From Collinsella sp. (GTDB lineage: Bacteria; Actinomycetota; Coriobacteriia; Coriobacteriales; Coriobacteriaceae): a stretch of DNA of 32,286 bases. The DNA is taken from assembly GCA_018378775.1 (NCBI GenBank), contig JAGZWV010000017.1, positions 1 through 32,286 of the forward strand, in the 5' to 3' direction. Positions 15,649-23,009 of the stretch are shown in pieces (the stretch's first letter is position 1; each line of letters begins with the position of its first letter). A program made the translations under genes and the position numbers. Below the pieces are notes generated by a model. It ran no database searches. It was given only the letters and a program-made list of their open reading frames with translations, and was not told where the DNA came from.

Positions 15649-16098
15649 CTACTTCTCGCCCTCCAGCAGCCCCACGATGCGGTCGATGTCGACGGCAAAG
15701 CGAGGCCTTCCCTCGCGCTCGTAGCGGTCGAGGTATGCCTGGCACTCGGAGACAATGCGCTTGGCGTTGCCATTGATGATGCGCTGGAGCGTCTCGTAGT
15801 AGGCCGAGCCCTCGGTCCTGAAGCGGCGCTGGTAGGCCTTGGTTATGGGGAACATCTTGATGTAGTGGATGCCGTGGCGGCAGCCAGGGCGCGTCGTGGG
15901 GCGGGGTGGCAGTGCAAAGTACTGGTCTTTGGGCACGTCAGGGGCGATGTTGGAACGCAGCGGCACGGCGAAGTCCCTGCGCTTCCCGCGGAAACGCAGC
16001 CTCACCACCACGATGCAGGGGCGGTCGCGCTTAAGCATGAGCTCGCGGTCGCCATCGACAAGGTCGAAGAAGTCCTGGGGGATGGATACGATCTTCAT
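15649..16098 (-). CDS. Candidate ToxN/AbiQ-superfamily (type III TA) toxin
   Basis: A 149-residue basic protein with no membrane segment. The pattern of a short beta strand then RPCIVVVRLRFRGKRRDFAV, PLRSNI, HGIHYIKMFPI and a helical end with YYETLQRIINGNAKRIV resembles the ToxN/AbiQ/CptN/TenpN endoribonuclease superfamily, in which IPL-type and hxxKM-type motifs line the active site. This is recognition by eye, not a search; an unrelated hypothetical is possible. ATG at 16098 follows AAGGGGG. The leader on the minus strand is GC-rich and highly structured, as would be needed for an RNA antitoxin, but clear tandem repeats are not visible. A terminator follows the gene. Confidence 0.55.
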   Translation of the reverse strand: MKIVSIPQDFFDLVDGDRELMLKRDRPCIVVVRLRFRGKRRDFAVPLRSNIAPDVPKDQYFALPPRPTTRPGCRHGIHYIKMFPITKAYQRRFRTEGSAYYETLQRIINGNAKRIVSECQAYLDRYEREGRPRFAVDIDRIVGLLEGEK

Positions 16099-16099
16099 C

Positions 16100-16262
16100 G
16101 GTTGCGCCCCCTTCATACGAAGCGGGGCCCGCATCGCTGCAGGCCCCTACAGGTGGGCGATATTCTACGCCTTGCGGCACCCCGTCGCCCACGGAGGTTA
16201 AACGTACACGTAAGCCGTACTCTGAAAGCCGCGGCTTCCGGCAAGTAGTTTATACCACGAAA
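16100..16262 (-). ncRNA. Structured leader upstream of the candidate toxin (possible antitoxin RNA)
   Basis: Read on the minus strand, TTGAAA and TAAACT near 16250-16275 form a possible promoter (16-bp spacer). The transcript would contain the palindrome AAGCCGCGGCTT (near 16230), GTGGGCGA pairing with a CGCCCAC about 30 nt further, and a strong hairpin GGGGCC ... GGCCCC just before the toxin gene. In type III systems a terminator-like hairpin separates repeat RNA and toxin. A repeated unit is not evident here, so this is tentative. Confidence 0.3.
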
Positions 16263-16327
16263 GGTCGCTTTCAATGCGCATAGCTCGCAAAATAACACTC
16301 GCTGGGCCGTCACCCCTGGCCGTTACC

Positions 16328-16413
16328 CTCCAATCTTCATTGGAGTCAGCAGGTCAATTCATATAGTCATGGGGGTTTATCCTAAAGGGAATCAAATTTA
16401 TACCCCCATAACT
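16328..16413 (-). terminator. Two hairpins downstream of guaA
   Basis: On the minus strand, AGTTATGGGGGT (16402-16413) pairs with ACCCCCATGACT (16365-16376) with one G-U pair. Next comes a perfect CTCCAAT/ATTGGAG stem with a 4-nt loop (16328-16345). Neither is followed by a T tract, so a terminator role is inferred from position only. Confidence 0.4.
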
Positions 16414-16423
16414 AAGAAATTTT

Positions 16424-18022
16424 CTATTCCCACTCGATCGTCGCGGGCGGCTTGGACGTGATGTCGTAGCACACGCGGTTGGCGCCGGGAACCTCGGCAA
16501 CGATGCGGCCGGAGATGCGGGCCAAGACGTCGTAGGGCAGCTTGGCCCAGTCGGCGGTCATGGCGTCGCTGGACTCGACGGCGCGCAGGATGATCGGGCG
16601 CTGATAGGTGCGCTCGTCGCCCATAACGCCAACGGACTTAATGTCGGGCAGAACCGCGAAATACTGCCAGCAGCTGTGCTCGGAGTTGCGCTCGCCGGTC
16701 TGCTCAAACAGGCGCTGGTTGTAGGCGTCGAGCTCCTCGCGCACGATGGCATCGGCGTTCTTGAGGATCTCGAGCTTCTCCTTATCGACCGCACCGATGA
16801 TGCGGATGGCCAGACCCGGGCCCGGGAAAGGCTGGCGGAACACGATATGGCCCGGCAGGCCCAGCGCCAGACCAAGCGCGCGGACCTCGTCCTTAAAGAA
16901 ATGGTCGAGCGGCTCAATGAGGTCGAAGTGCACGCCATCGGGGAACGGGATCAGGTTGTGGTGGCTCTTGATGGTGGCCGTCTTGCCGCCCGTCTTGCGA
17001 GCGCCGGACTCGATGATGTCGGGGTAGATGGTGCCCTGAGCCAGGTACTTGACCGGCTTGCCGTCGGTCTCGAGCTGCTGCGCCACGGCGAAGAACTCTT
17101 TCCAGAACTGCGTACCGATGATGCGGCGCTTCTCCTCGGGCTCGGTCACGCCGGCCAAAAGCTCGGCATAGCGGTCCTCGGCGTGGACGTGGATAAAGTC
17201 GACGTCAAACTGCTTGGTGAAGACCTCCTCCACCTGCTCGGGCTCGCCCTTGCGCAGCAGACCGTGGTTGATGAACACGCAGGTCATCTGCTTGCCCACG
17301 GCACGAGCGCCCAGGGCGGCCACGACGGAGGAGTCGACGCCACCGGACAGGGCCAGAATCACGCGGTCGTCGCCGACCTTCTCGCGGAACTCGGCCGTCA
17401 TGGTCTCGACCAGGTTGTCCATGCTCCAGTTGGGCTCCAGGCCGCAAATCTCAAACAGGAAATTGCTCAGCAGCTGCTGACCGTACTCGGAGTGCTTGAC
17501 CTCGGGGTGGAACTGCGTGGTGAAAATCTTGCGCTCGACGCACTCCATGGCGGCAACCGGGCACACGTCGGTGCTGGCGGTAACGGTAAAGCCCTCGGGC
17601 ACCTCGGAAACGGCGTCGCGGTGGCTCATCCACACGGTCTGCTCCATGGGCGTAGAGTTAAAGAGCTTGGCACCAGCCGTGCGCGTGATGGTGGCGCGGC
17701 CATACTCGCCCACCTCAGAGTGGCCGACCTTGCCGCCGAGCGTCACGGCCGTGATCTGATGACCGTAGCAAAAGCCCAGGACGGGAAGGCCCAGGTCAAA
17801 GATGGCAGGATCGATGGACGGAGCGTCCTCGGCATACACAGAAGCCGGGCCGCCGGAAAGGATGAGCGCAGAGGCGTTCATCTCGCGAATCTCGTCGGCC
17901 GAGATGTCACAGGGGACAATCTCGGAATACACGTTGAGGTCGCGGACGCGACGGGCAATGAGCTGACCGTACTGCGCACCAAAGTCGAGTACGAGGACCT
18001 TTGCGGAAGCCTTTTGATCCAT
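16424..18022 (-). CDS. guaA: GMP synthase (glutamine-hydrolysing)
   Basis: Converts XMP, ATP and glutamine to GMP in purine synthesis. It has 532 residues, the usual full length. The N-terminal class I glutamine amidotransferase domain has the nucleophile Cys in GFCYGHQ and the His/Glu pair in FHPEV. The ATP pyrophosphatase domain has the P-loop LSGGVDSSV. The C-terminal dimerisation domain ends in the invariant KPPATIEWE. The ATG at 18022 follows GAGGGGG; an earlier in-frame start at 18058 has no RBS. No purine riboswitch is recognisable in the leader. It is divergent from the asparaginase gene. Confidence 0.98.
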   Translation of the reverse strand: MDQKASAKVLVLDFGAQYGQLIARRVRDLNVYSEIVPCDISADEIREMNASALILSGGPASVYAEDAPSIDPAIFDLGLPVLGFCYGHQITAVTLGGKVGHSEVGEYGRATITRTAGAKLFNSTPMEQTVWMSHRDAVSEVPEGFTVTASTDVCPVAAMECVERKIFTTQFHPEVKHSEYGQQLLSNFLFEICGLEPNWSMDNLVETMTAEFREKVGDDRVILALSGGVDSSVVAALGARAVGKQMTCVFINHGLLRKGEPEQVEEVFTKQFDVDFIHVHAEDRYAELLAGVTEPEEKRRIIGTQFWKEFFAVAQQLETDGKPVKYLAQGTIYPDIIESGARKTGGKTATIKSHHNLIPFPDGVHFDLIEPLDHFFKDEVRALGLALGLPGHIVFRQPFPGPGLAIRIIGAVDKEKLEILKNADAIVREELDAYNQRLFEQTGERNSEHSCWQYFAVLPDIKSVGVMGDERTYQRPIILRAVESSDAMTADWAKLPYDVLARISGRIVAEVPGANRVCYDITSKPPATIEWE

Positions 18023-18185
18023 GGTTCCCCCTCTTGTTGGCGGGGAGCCGGTGCCCACCCGCGTGAATGAACGAAAATAACCTCCATAGTGTACACGTTA
18101 TATGGGGTTTCTCGTCCCTCGCAGCCATCAGCGCACGGCAAACGCACGACCTGGGTCCCTATTTGACGGCAATTGAAGTGTTACC

Positions 18186-18238
18186 AAACGTTACAGATGA
18201 TGTAATACGTTTGAACATTGGACGCCCTGTGCCACAAT
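18186..18238 (+). promoter_or_regulatory. Promoter and dyad upstream of the asparaginase gene
   Basis: AAACGTTACA-gatga-TGTAATACGTTT (18186-18212, given in arms) is an imperfect inverted repeat whose right edge overlaps a candidate -35 TTGAAC (18211-18216). A -10 CACAAT follows at 18233-18238, 16 bp on. This would suit repression. The intergenic region 18023-18289 also contains the guaA promoter, where TACACT on the minus strand near 18090 is a possible -10. Confidence 0.4.
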
Positions 18239-18289
18239 ACTGCCGAACGACTCCGCCTCTGCGGCGGCAAATACGATAGGAATACCAGC

Positions 18290-19303
18290 ATGAAGCGCAT
18301 CCTTCTCATCGCCACGGGCGGCACCATCGCATCGACCGAGGGCGGCAACGGCCTCTCCCCCGCCCTGACCGGTGAGGAGCTCGCCCAGAGTGTCCCCGAG
18401 ATCTCGGGCCTCTGCGAGCTCGACGTGGTGCAGCCCATGAACATCGACAGCACCAATATGCGCCCGAGCGACTGGATGCGCATCCGCGACGTCATCGTCG
18501 AGGGCTATGCCGACCACGACGGCTTCGTGATTCTGCACGGCACCGACACCATGAGCTACACCGCGGCAGCGCTTTCCTACCTGATTCAGGACAGCCCCAA
18601 GCCCATCGTGCTCACCGGCTCGCAAAAGCCCATGGGCAATCCCTTTACCGACGCCAAGCTCAACCTGTACCAGAGCCTGCTCTATGCGCTCGACGAGCAC
18701 TCGCACGACGTCTCGATCGTGTTTGGCGGCGTAGCCATTGCCGGCACTCGCGCCCGCAAACAGCGCACCATGAGCTTTAACGCGTTCATCAGCGTCAACT
18801 ATCCGCCCATCGCCTATATCCGCAACGACCGCATCGTGCGCAACGGGCTTCACGGCACGCATCAGGGCGAAAACCCGGTGCGTTTCTACGACAGCATCGA
18901 TCCGCGCGTATTTGTACTCAAGCTTACGCCCGGCGTGAACCCGGGTATCCTGGACGCCCTAGCCGATAGCTACGATGCTGTAATTCTTGAGACCTTTGGC
19001 ATTGGCGGTATTCCCGAGTTTGGTGAGTCGGGCGAGTCATTCCAGGAGGCGATTTTCCGCTGGGTCGATTCGGGCCGCACCGTCGTTATGACCACGCAGG
19101 TCCCCGAGGAAGGCCTTGACCTAGGTGTTTATGAGGTCGGCCGCGCCTACGCTGATCATCCGGGTATTTTGCGCGGCGACGATATGACAACCGAGACGCT
19201 CGTGGCCAAAACCATGTGGGCACTCGGCCAGTCACGCGATGCGGCAGAGATTCAGCGCCTGTTCTACAGCCAAGTCAACCACGACCGCATCCCGATGGCG
19301 TAA
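18290..19303 (+). CDS. Asparaginase (type I, cytoplasmic)
   Basis: Hydrolyses L-asparagine to aspartate and ammonia. The 337-residue chain has no signal peptide, which fits the cytoplasmic AnsA-type enzyme. Catalytic threonines lie in ATGGTIAS (Thr12) and HGTDTMSYTAAAL (Thr85). The second half has the C-terminal domain typical of the family (GIGGIPE). ATG at 18290 follows AGGAA; the frame extends upstream without an RBS. The gene stands alone, divergent from guaA and convergent with the small Xre gene. Confidence 0.95.
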   Translation: MKRILLIATGGTIASTEGGNGLSPALTGEELAQSVPEISGLCELDVVQPMNIDSTNMRPSDWMRIRDVIVEGYADHDGFVILHGTDTMSYTAAALSYLIQDSPKPIVLTGSQKPMGNPFTDAKLNLYQSLLYALDEHSHDVSIVFGGVAIAGTRARKQRTMSFNAFISVNYPPIAYIRNDRIVRNGLHGTHQGENPVRFYDSIDPRVFVLKLTPGVNPGILDALADSYDAVILETFGIGGIPEFGESGESFQEAIFRWVDSGRTVVMTTQVPEEGLDLGVYEVGRAYADHPGILRGDDMTTETLVAKTMWALGQSRDAAEIQRLFYSQVNHDRIPMA

Positions 19304-19316
19304 TTCAGTTGTCGAC

Positions 19317-19338
19317 GGGTATCCCCTATTCGATACCC
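19317..19338. terminator. Hairpin between convergent asparaginase and Xre genes
   Basis: GGGTATC (19317-19323) and GATACCC (19332-19338) pair around an 8-nt loop, overlapping the end of the Xre gene. There is no T tract; a weak bidirectional terminator by position. Confidence 0.4.
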
Positions 19339-19544
19339 TCGAGAAGCTCTGACACCGTCAGGCCGAGTGCGGGCGCAATCTTAAATAGAACCTTGAGCGT
19401 GAAGTTTGCCGTCCCATCTTCGATTCGGTCGAGGTAGGGTCGGCTGATTCCTGTCGCCACACAAAAATCAACCTTGGAGATACCAAGGTCCCTGCGTGTC
19501 TCTTCGACCCGCCTGCCAAGAATCTGTTTCGCACGTTCGTCCAT
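19326..19544 (-). CDS. Small Xre/Cro-type HTH regulator
   Basis: A 72-residue protein made almost only of a Cro/CI-type helix-turn-helix (RRDLGISKVDFCVATGISRP, YLDRIEDGTANFTLKVLFKI, then LGLTVSELLEG). Small single-domain Xre proteins of this kind usually repress their own and the neighbouring gene. The divergent gene at 19621 is separated by a perfect palindrome that is the likely operator. ATG at 19544; no strong RBS is evident. Confidence 0.88.
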   Translation of the reverse strand: MDERAKQILGRRVEETRRDLGISKVDFCVATGISRPYLDRIEDGTANFTLKVLFKIAPALGLTVSELLEGIE

Positions 19545-19573
19545 GCAGCCGAGTTTGAAATGGAGTCGAACAT

Positions 19574-19597
19574 AAACGTAAACTATAGTTTACGTTT
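19574..19597. promoter_or_regulatory. Perfect 24-bp palindromic operator between Xre gene and 19621 gene
   Basis: The half site AAACGTAAACTA (19574-19585) is followed directly by its exact reverse complement TAGTTTACGTTT (19586-19597). The centre carries ACTATAGT, a -10-like hexamer on both strands. A plus-strand -35 TTGAAA (19555-19560) lies 18 bp before TAAACT (19579-19584). This is a strong candidate for binding by the Xre dimer. Confidence 0.85.
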
Positions 19598-19620
19598 TGC
19601 CGAATACACAGGAGTTTTCT

Positions 19621-20010
19621 ATGTCGGGTTCTTCGGTCCGCATGTACCGAGCCACGCTTCGCACAAACAGCGCGCCGCCCAAGCTCGTCGTCGTTGAAGC
19701 TGCATGCCTTTCGCCCGATGAGCGCACAGCATTTGCATTGCTATCAAGTCGCGTCGTCGCCGTTCTGGTCCCTTGCCCGGCGAAAGGTGAACTTGCCATC
19801 CAATGCCAAACGCACGGCTGCTCGCTCAATCAGGCTGCCGTAATCGCAACCAGCCAACGCGGCCTGCCGCTCCTTTTAGAAGCCGGTATCGCACTTGCCC
19901 TTCGGGGCGCCGGATACGAAAACGAGGCCGCCGCCGACATGGTCTTTAAACCACGATCGAGCGGCGGCCTCGCAGCAGCCATTGAATATGCTTGCAAGCT
20001 CGTTGCCTAA
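19621..20010 (+). CDS. Small protein resembling the C-terminal part of a Cof-type HAD phosphatase, catalytic residues lost
   Basis: A 129-residue protein. Its last 55 residues (TSQRGLPLLLEAGIALALRG, AAADMVFKPRSSGGLAAAIEYA) follow the layout of the C-terminal end of Cof/HAD phosphatases, GDxxNDxxML..ag..vAm.nA....AAD.v....dGva.ai. But the Asp residues of the GDxxND motif are replaced (TSQRGLP), and the N-terminal DxD core is absent. It is therefore probably a non-catalytic remnant or a repurposed fold. ATG at 19621 follows AGGAG; an earlier TTG at 19597 lies inside the palindrome. It is divergent from the Xre regulator. Function unknown. Confidence 0.6.
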   Translation: MSGSSVRMYRATLRTNSAPPKLVVVEAACLSPDERTAFALLSSRVVAVLVPCPAKGELAIQCQTHGCSLNQAAVIATSQRGLPLLLEAGIALALRGAGYENEAAADMVFKPRSSGGLAAAIEYACKLVA

Positions 20011-20019
20011 AAGGACAAG

Positions 20020-20403
20020 CTAGAAACCAAAGCCAAAGCCCGTTCCGGTAATCGCCGAGTACATAAAGTAAACGTTGATCACGTTGAGGAACACACCCGT
20101 GATGCAACCGTTGCGCAGGTAGCGCTCGCACACGATGCGCGCCATGGCGGCGGAGTCATCATTATTTTTTGCCTGGCGTCCCGCCGTAAAGTACGTCGCC
20201 ACGCTCAGCAGCAGATTGAGTACCGGCAGCGCCAACAGCTCGTAGCTCTTACCCCAGCGCGTCGCCTCGCCGGCGGCATTAAACTTCGTTGCCACCTCGG
20301 GACCAATGTTGGGGATAACGCACGCTGCGACCACCAGCGGAATCACCGCAAGTACGAGCAGCGCAATACCCATGTAGCCAGCTTTTTTGCCATATTTAAA
20401 CAT
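20020..20403 (-). CDS. DUF1648-type small membrane protein
   Basis: A 127-residue membrane protein with helices at about residues 10-31, 55-73 and 97-117. Between the first two, IGPEVATKFNAAGEATRWGKS matches the DUF1648 signature (HFN..G..drwgsK). The family includes SdpI-type immunity domains, but DUF1648 alone has no known activity. The start lies 11 bp after the ychF stop on the same strand with AAGGA in between, so the two are probably one operon. The protein ends in an odd glycine/phenylalanine tail (GTGFGFGF). Confidence 0.8.
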   Translation of the reverse strand: MFKYGKKAGYMGIALLVLAVIPLVVAACVIPNIGPEVATKFNAAGEATRWGKSYELLALPVLNLLLSVATYFTAGRQAKNNDDSAAMARIVCERYLRNGCITGVFLNVINVYFMYSAITGTGFGFGF

Positions 20404-20414
20404 GCGCGTCGTCC

Positions 20415-21491
20415 TTACACGTTAAAGCGGAAGTGCACGACGTCGCCATCGGCCATAACATAGTCCTTGCCCTCAATACGCAGTTTGCCGGCGGCCTTGG
20501 CGCCCTGCTCACCGCCGAGCTCGACGTAGTCGTCATAGCCAATGACCTCGGCCTTAATAAAGCCGCGCTCAAAATCGGTGTGGATGACGCCGGCGGCCTG
20601 CGGGGCGGTCGCGCCCTGACGAACCGTCCAGGCCTTGACCTCCATCTCGCCGGCCGTAAAGAACGACTGCAGACCGAGCAGCTTATAGGCCGCCTGCGCG
20701 AGCACGTCCAGACCGGGCTGCTCCAGGCCCAAGCTCTCCAGGTAGTCGGCGGCGTCCTCGGGATCGAGCTCGGAAAGCTCGGCCTCAATCTTGGCGCAGA
20801 TGGGCAACGGCTTGACGCCATCGATGGGCGCCAGGTCCTCGTTGAGCATATCCTCGTCCACGTTGGCCACATACAGGATGGGCTTCATGGTGAGCAGGAA
20901 CAGGCCCTTGGCAGCGGCACGCTCCTCGTCGGTCATCTCCATGGATGCGGCGCGCTTGCCCTCGTTGAGCCAGGCAAGCAGGCGCTTGGCGACCTCAAAC
21001 TTGGGCATGAGCTCCTTGTCGCGCTTGGCCTCCTTCTCGAGCTTGGGCAGCTGCTTCTCAAGCGTGCCCATGTCGGCCAAGATGAGCTCGGTCATGATGG
21101 TGTCGGCATCGCCGGCGGGATCGACGAACTCGCCCGTGCGGCCCACCTCACGCATGACGTTGGGGTCCTTAAAGTAGCGCACGACCTCGCAGATGGCATC
21201 GGTCTCGCGGATGTTTGCCAGGAACTGGTTGCCCAGACCCTCGCCCTCGTTAGCGCCCTTCACCAGACCTGCGATGTCGACGAACTCGACCGTCGCCGGC
21301 ACAATGCGACCCGGGTTGACGATGTCGGCGAGCTTTTGCAGGCGGCTATCGGGCACGTCGACGATACCCACGTTGGGGTCGATCGTGGCAAACGGGTAGT
21401 TGGCGGCAAGGCCGGTCTTTTTGGTAAGCGCGGTGAACAGCGTCGACTTGCCCACGTTGGGCAGGCCCACGATACCGATGGAAAGGGACAC
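20415..21491 (-). CDS. ychF: Redox-regulated ATPase/GTPase YchF
   Basis: A 358-residue OBG-family P-loop protein. It contains G1 GLPNVGKST (residues 6-14), the G2 NYPFATIDPNVG segment, G3 DIAGLVKGA and a C-terminal TGS-like domain (VRQGATAPQAAGVIHTDFERG) ending in DGDVVHFRFNV. In YchF the G4 motif NKxD is altered (here NVDED), which explains its ATP preference in the family. It is linked to ribosomes and oxidative-stress control. GTG at 21491 follows AAAGGAG, and the longer start at 21527 has no RBS. Confidence 0.96.
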   Translation of the reverse strand: MSLSIGIVGLPNVGKSTLFTALTKKTGLAANYPFATIDPNVGIVDVPDSRLQKLADIVNPGRIVPATVEFVDIAGLVKGANEGEGLGNQFLANIRETDAICEVVRYFKDPNVMREVGRTGEFVDPAGDADTIMTELILADMGTLEKQLPKLEKEAKRDKELMPKFEVAKRLLAWLNEGKRAASMEMTDEERAAAKGLFLLTMKPILYVANVDEDMLNEDLAPIDGVKPLPICAKIEAELSELDPEDAADYLESLGLEQPGLDVLAQAAYKLLGLQSFFTAGEMEVKAWTVRQGATAPQAAGVIHTDFERGFIKAEVIGYDDYVELGGEQGAKAAGKLRIEGKDYVMADGDVVHFRFNV

Positions 21492-21534
21492 GACAGCTCC
21501 TTTTGATACAGGTACTTCAAACTGCATAAGTATA

Positions 21535-21578
21535 GCGCCGCCGCAGCATCCGGGCGAATCCGGACACCGCGGCGGCGC
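21535..21578 (-). terminator. GC-rich hairpin between the polyferredoxin gene and ychF
   Basis: GCGCCGCCGC (21535-21544) and GCGGCGGCGC (21569-21578) are perfectly complementary, with a nested CCGG...CCGG in the loop. It lies 28 bp past the polyferredoxin stop on the minus strand. There is no T tract, but TATACT follows, a possible -10 for ychF. Confidence 0.55.
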
Positions 21579-21605
21579 AAATGAAGCAGAGATAGGGGTC
21601 GCTGA

Positions 21606-22859
21606 CTAGTCCGCGAGCTTTTCCACCTGGTCGAGCATCTTGTCGAGCTTGGCCTTTGCCTCGGCCTTGACCTTCTCAGCCTCTTCGTGAGCCTTCGCCT
21701 TCTGGGCAGCCTTTTCCTCGGCCTCGGAATCGACGACGACCAGATTGGACGCGTCATGCTCAACCAACTTGAGCGCATGCTCGGGGCACACCTTGACGCA
21801 GGCACCGCAGCCCAAACAATACGTGGACTCCAACGCAAAGCGACCGCTTCCCACCAAATCGCAGGCAAACGTAGGGCACACGTTGACGCACTCGCCGCAC
21901 GACGTGCACTTGTCAAAATCGCATTCCGGCGTGCCCACCTGCATGTTCTGGGCAAGCTCGGGATGGTTCTGCAGTGTCGAGAGCACCAGCTGCCGCCCAT
22001 GGGTGAGCGAACGGCGACGCTTAGTCGTCGTGGTGCCGCACATGGTGTTGAGTGTGCGCTCGAGCTGCGTGATCTGGTGACGGTGGGCCTTCAACTTCTG
22101 CGTCACCGAGGCCAGTGCCGCAGTCGCCGGATTGAGCTTGGTCACCGTCAGGCCCGTGGTGCGGGCAATCTTATCCATGTACTCCTTGCGCTCGTACTCG
22201 CGGCGCTTATGGCATTTGAGGCTCTTGGGGTCGACCTCCAGGCCCATGCCCGTACCCGCCCACTCCTCGGCGGTAGCAATGGCCTCGCCCAGAATGTCCT
22301 CGCCACCGGTGTTGCGGCACTTATCGCACACGCCCAGTGGCAGGTAGACGCTCACGTTGGGATAGTCCGCCAGTACCGAGAACCAGGTCTCGGCCGTAAT
22401 ATCGCCCACGCAGGCAACGACGACCTCGTTTTCGCGCGGCATGCGCTTGAGGGCGCGCGTGCAGGTGACGTAGGCGGTCTCGTGGCTCGTAGCAGCAGAG
22501 ACGATATCGTCATACAGGTTTTTGGGCGCCAGGCGCGGCGAAATGATCGCCTCGGTCGGACAGGCAGCGGCGCACAGACCACACTTGCGACAGGAGTCGA
22601 GGATCTCGATGGCGTCTTCCTCGACCTCGATAGCGTCGACCGGGCAAACGTCCATGCACGCGGTGCAGCCGCTCTTTTCGTTTTTGCAGGTCAAGCACGG
22701 AATGGTGTTGCCGCGCGGACGCTCCTTGTAGTCGGCAGGATTCCACTGCGGCGCCGACGGATCGAGGGCATCGGTCACACCGCCAAGCGGGTTTTTAAGA
22801 AAGTCGAAACCCTTGCTGATCTCGATAATGTCATCAAACAGATCGTGTTCCTGCGCCAT
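21606..22859 (-). CDS. Polyferredoxin-like protein with four [4Fe-4S] motifs
   Basis: A 417-residue cytoplasmic iron-sulfur protein. The N-terminal pair of clusters is Cys65/68/72 and Cys90/93/96/100 (CTACMDVCP and CRKCGLCAAACP), preceded by CLTC at 55-58. A C-terminal pair reads CTSCGECVNVCP and CLGCGACVKVCP. In between is a domain with CxxC (GVCDKCRN) and a basic helix. The tail is a charged Ala/Lys/Glu coiled coil (about residues 375-415). No flavin or nickel motif is present, so it probably carries electrons for a partner not in this window. ATG at 22859 follows GGGAGGGG; the longer start lacks an RBS. Function not recognised. Confidence 0.85.
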   Translation of the reverse strand: MAQEHDLFDDIIEISKGFDFLKNPLGGVTDALDPSAPQWNPADYKERPRGNTIPCLTCKNEKSGCTACMDVCPVDAIEVEEDAIEILDSCRKCGLCAAACPTEAIISPRLAPKNLYDDIVSAATSHETAYVTCTRALKRMPRENEVVVACVGDITAETWFSVLADYPNVSVYLPLGVCDKCRNTGGEDILGEAIATAEEWAGTGMGLEVDPKSLKCHKRREYERKEYMDKIARTTGLTVTKLNPATAALASVTQKLKAHRHQITQLERTLNTMCGTTTTKRRRSLTHGRQLVLSTLQNHPELAQNMQVGTPECDFDKCTSCGECVNVCPTFACDLVGSGRFALESTYCLGCGACVKVCPEHALKLVEHDASNLVVVDSEAEEKAAQKAKAHEEAEKVKAEAKAKLDKMLDQVEKLAD

Positions 22860-23009
22860 GCGCGGCCCCTCCCTGAGCAGTGCAAACAAGCAAGAGATAA
22901 TGATACGCTATCGGCCCACGCCTCGGGCAAATTACACGCGGCGCACCTTTGAGGCAAATAGCCTATGCCTATCGCCGCCTCGATTGCACAAGGTCGATCA
23001 AGCGCCTAG

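Noticed and set aside
16676..18070. 464-codon plus-strand frame opposite guaA
   Set aside because: Mirror frame of guaA with repetitive composition; guaA has complete catalytic motifs.
18023..18100. Purine riboswitch upstream of guaA
   Set aside because: The conserved purine-aptamer core and P1-P3 pairing are not recognisable.
20433..21506. 357-codon plus-strand frame opposite ychF
   Set aside because: Shadow frame; YchF on the minus strand is unmistakable.
21687..22952. 421-codon plus-strand frame opposite the polyferredoxin
   Set aside because: Shadow frame with Arg/Leu/Ala-rich composition and no motifs; the minus-strand product has four Fe-S motifs.
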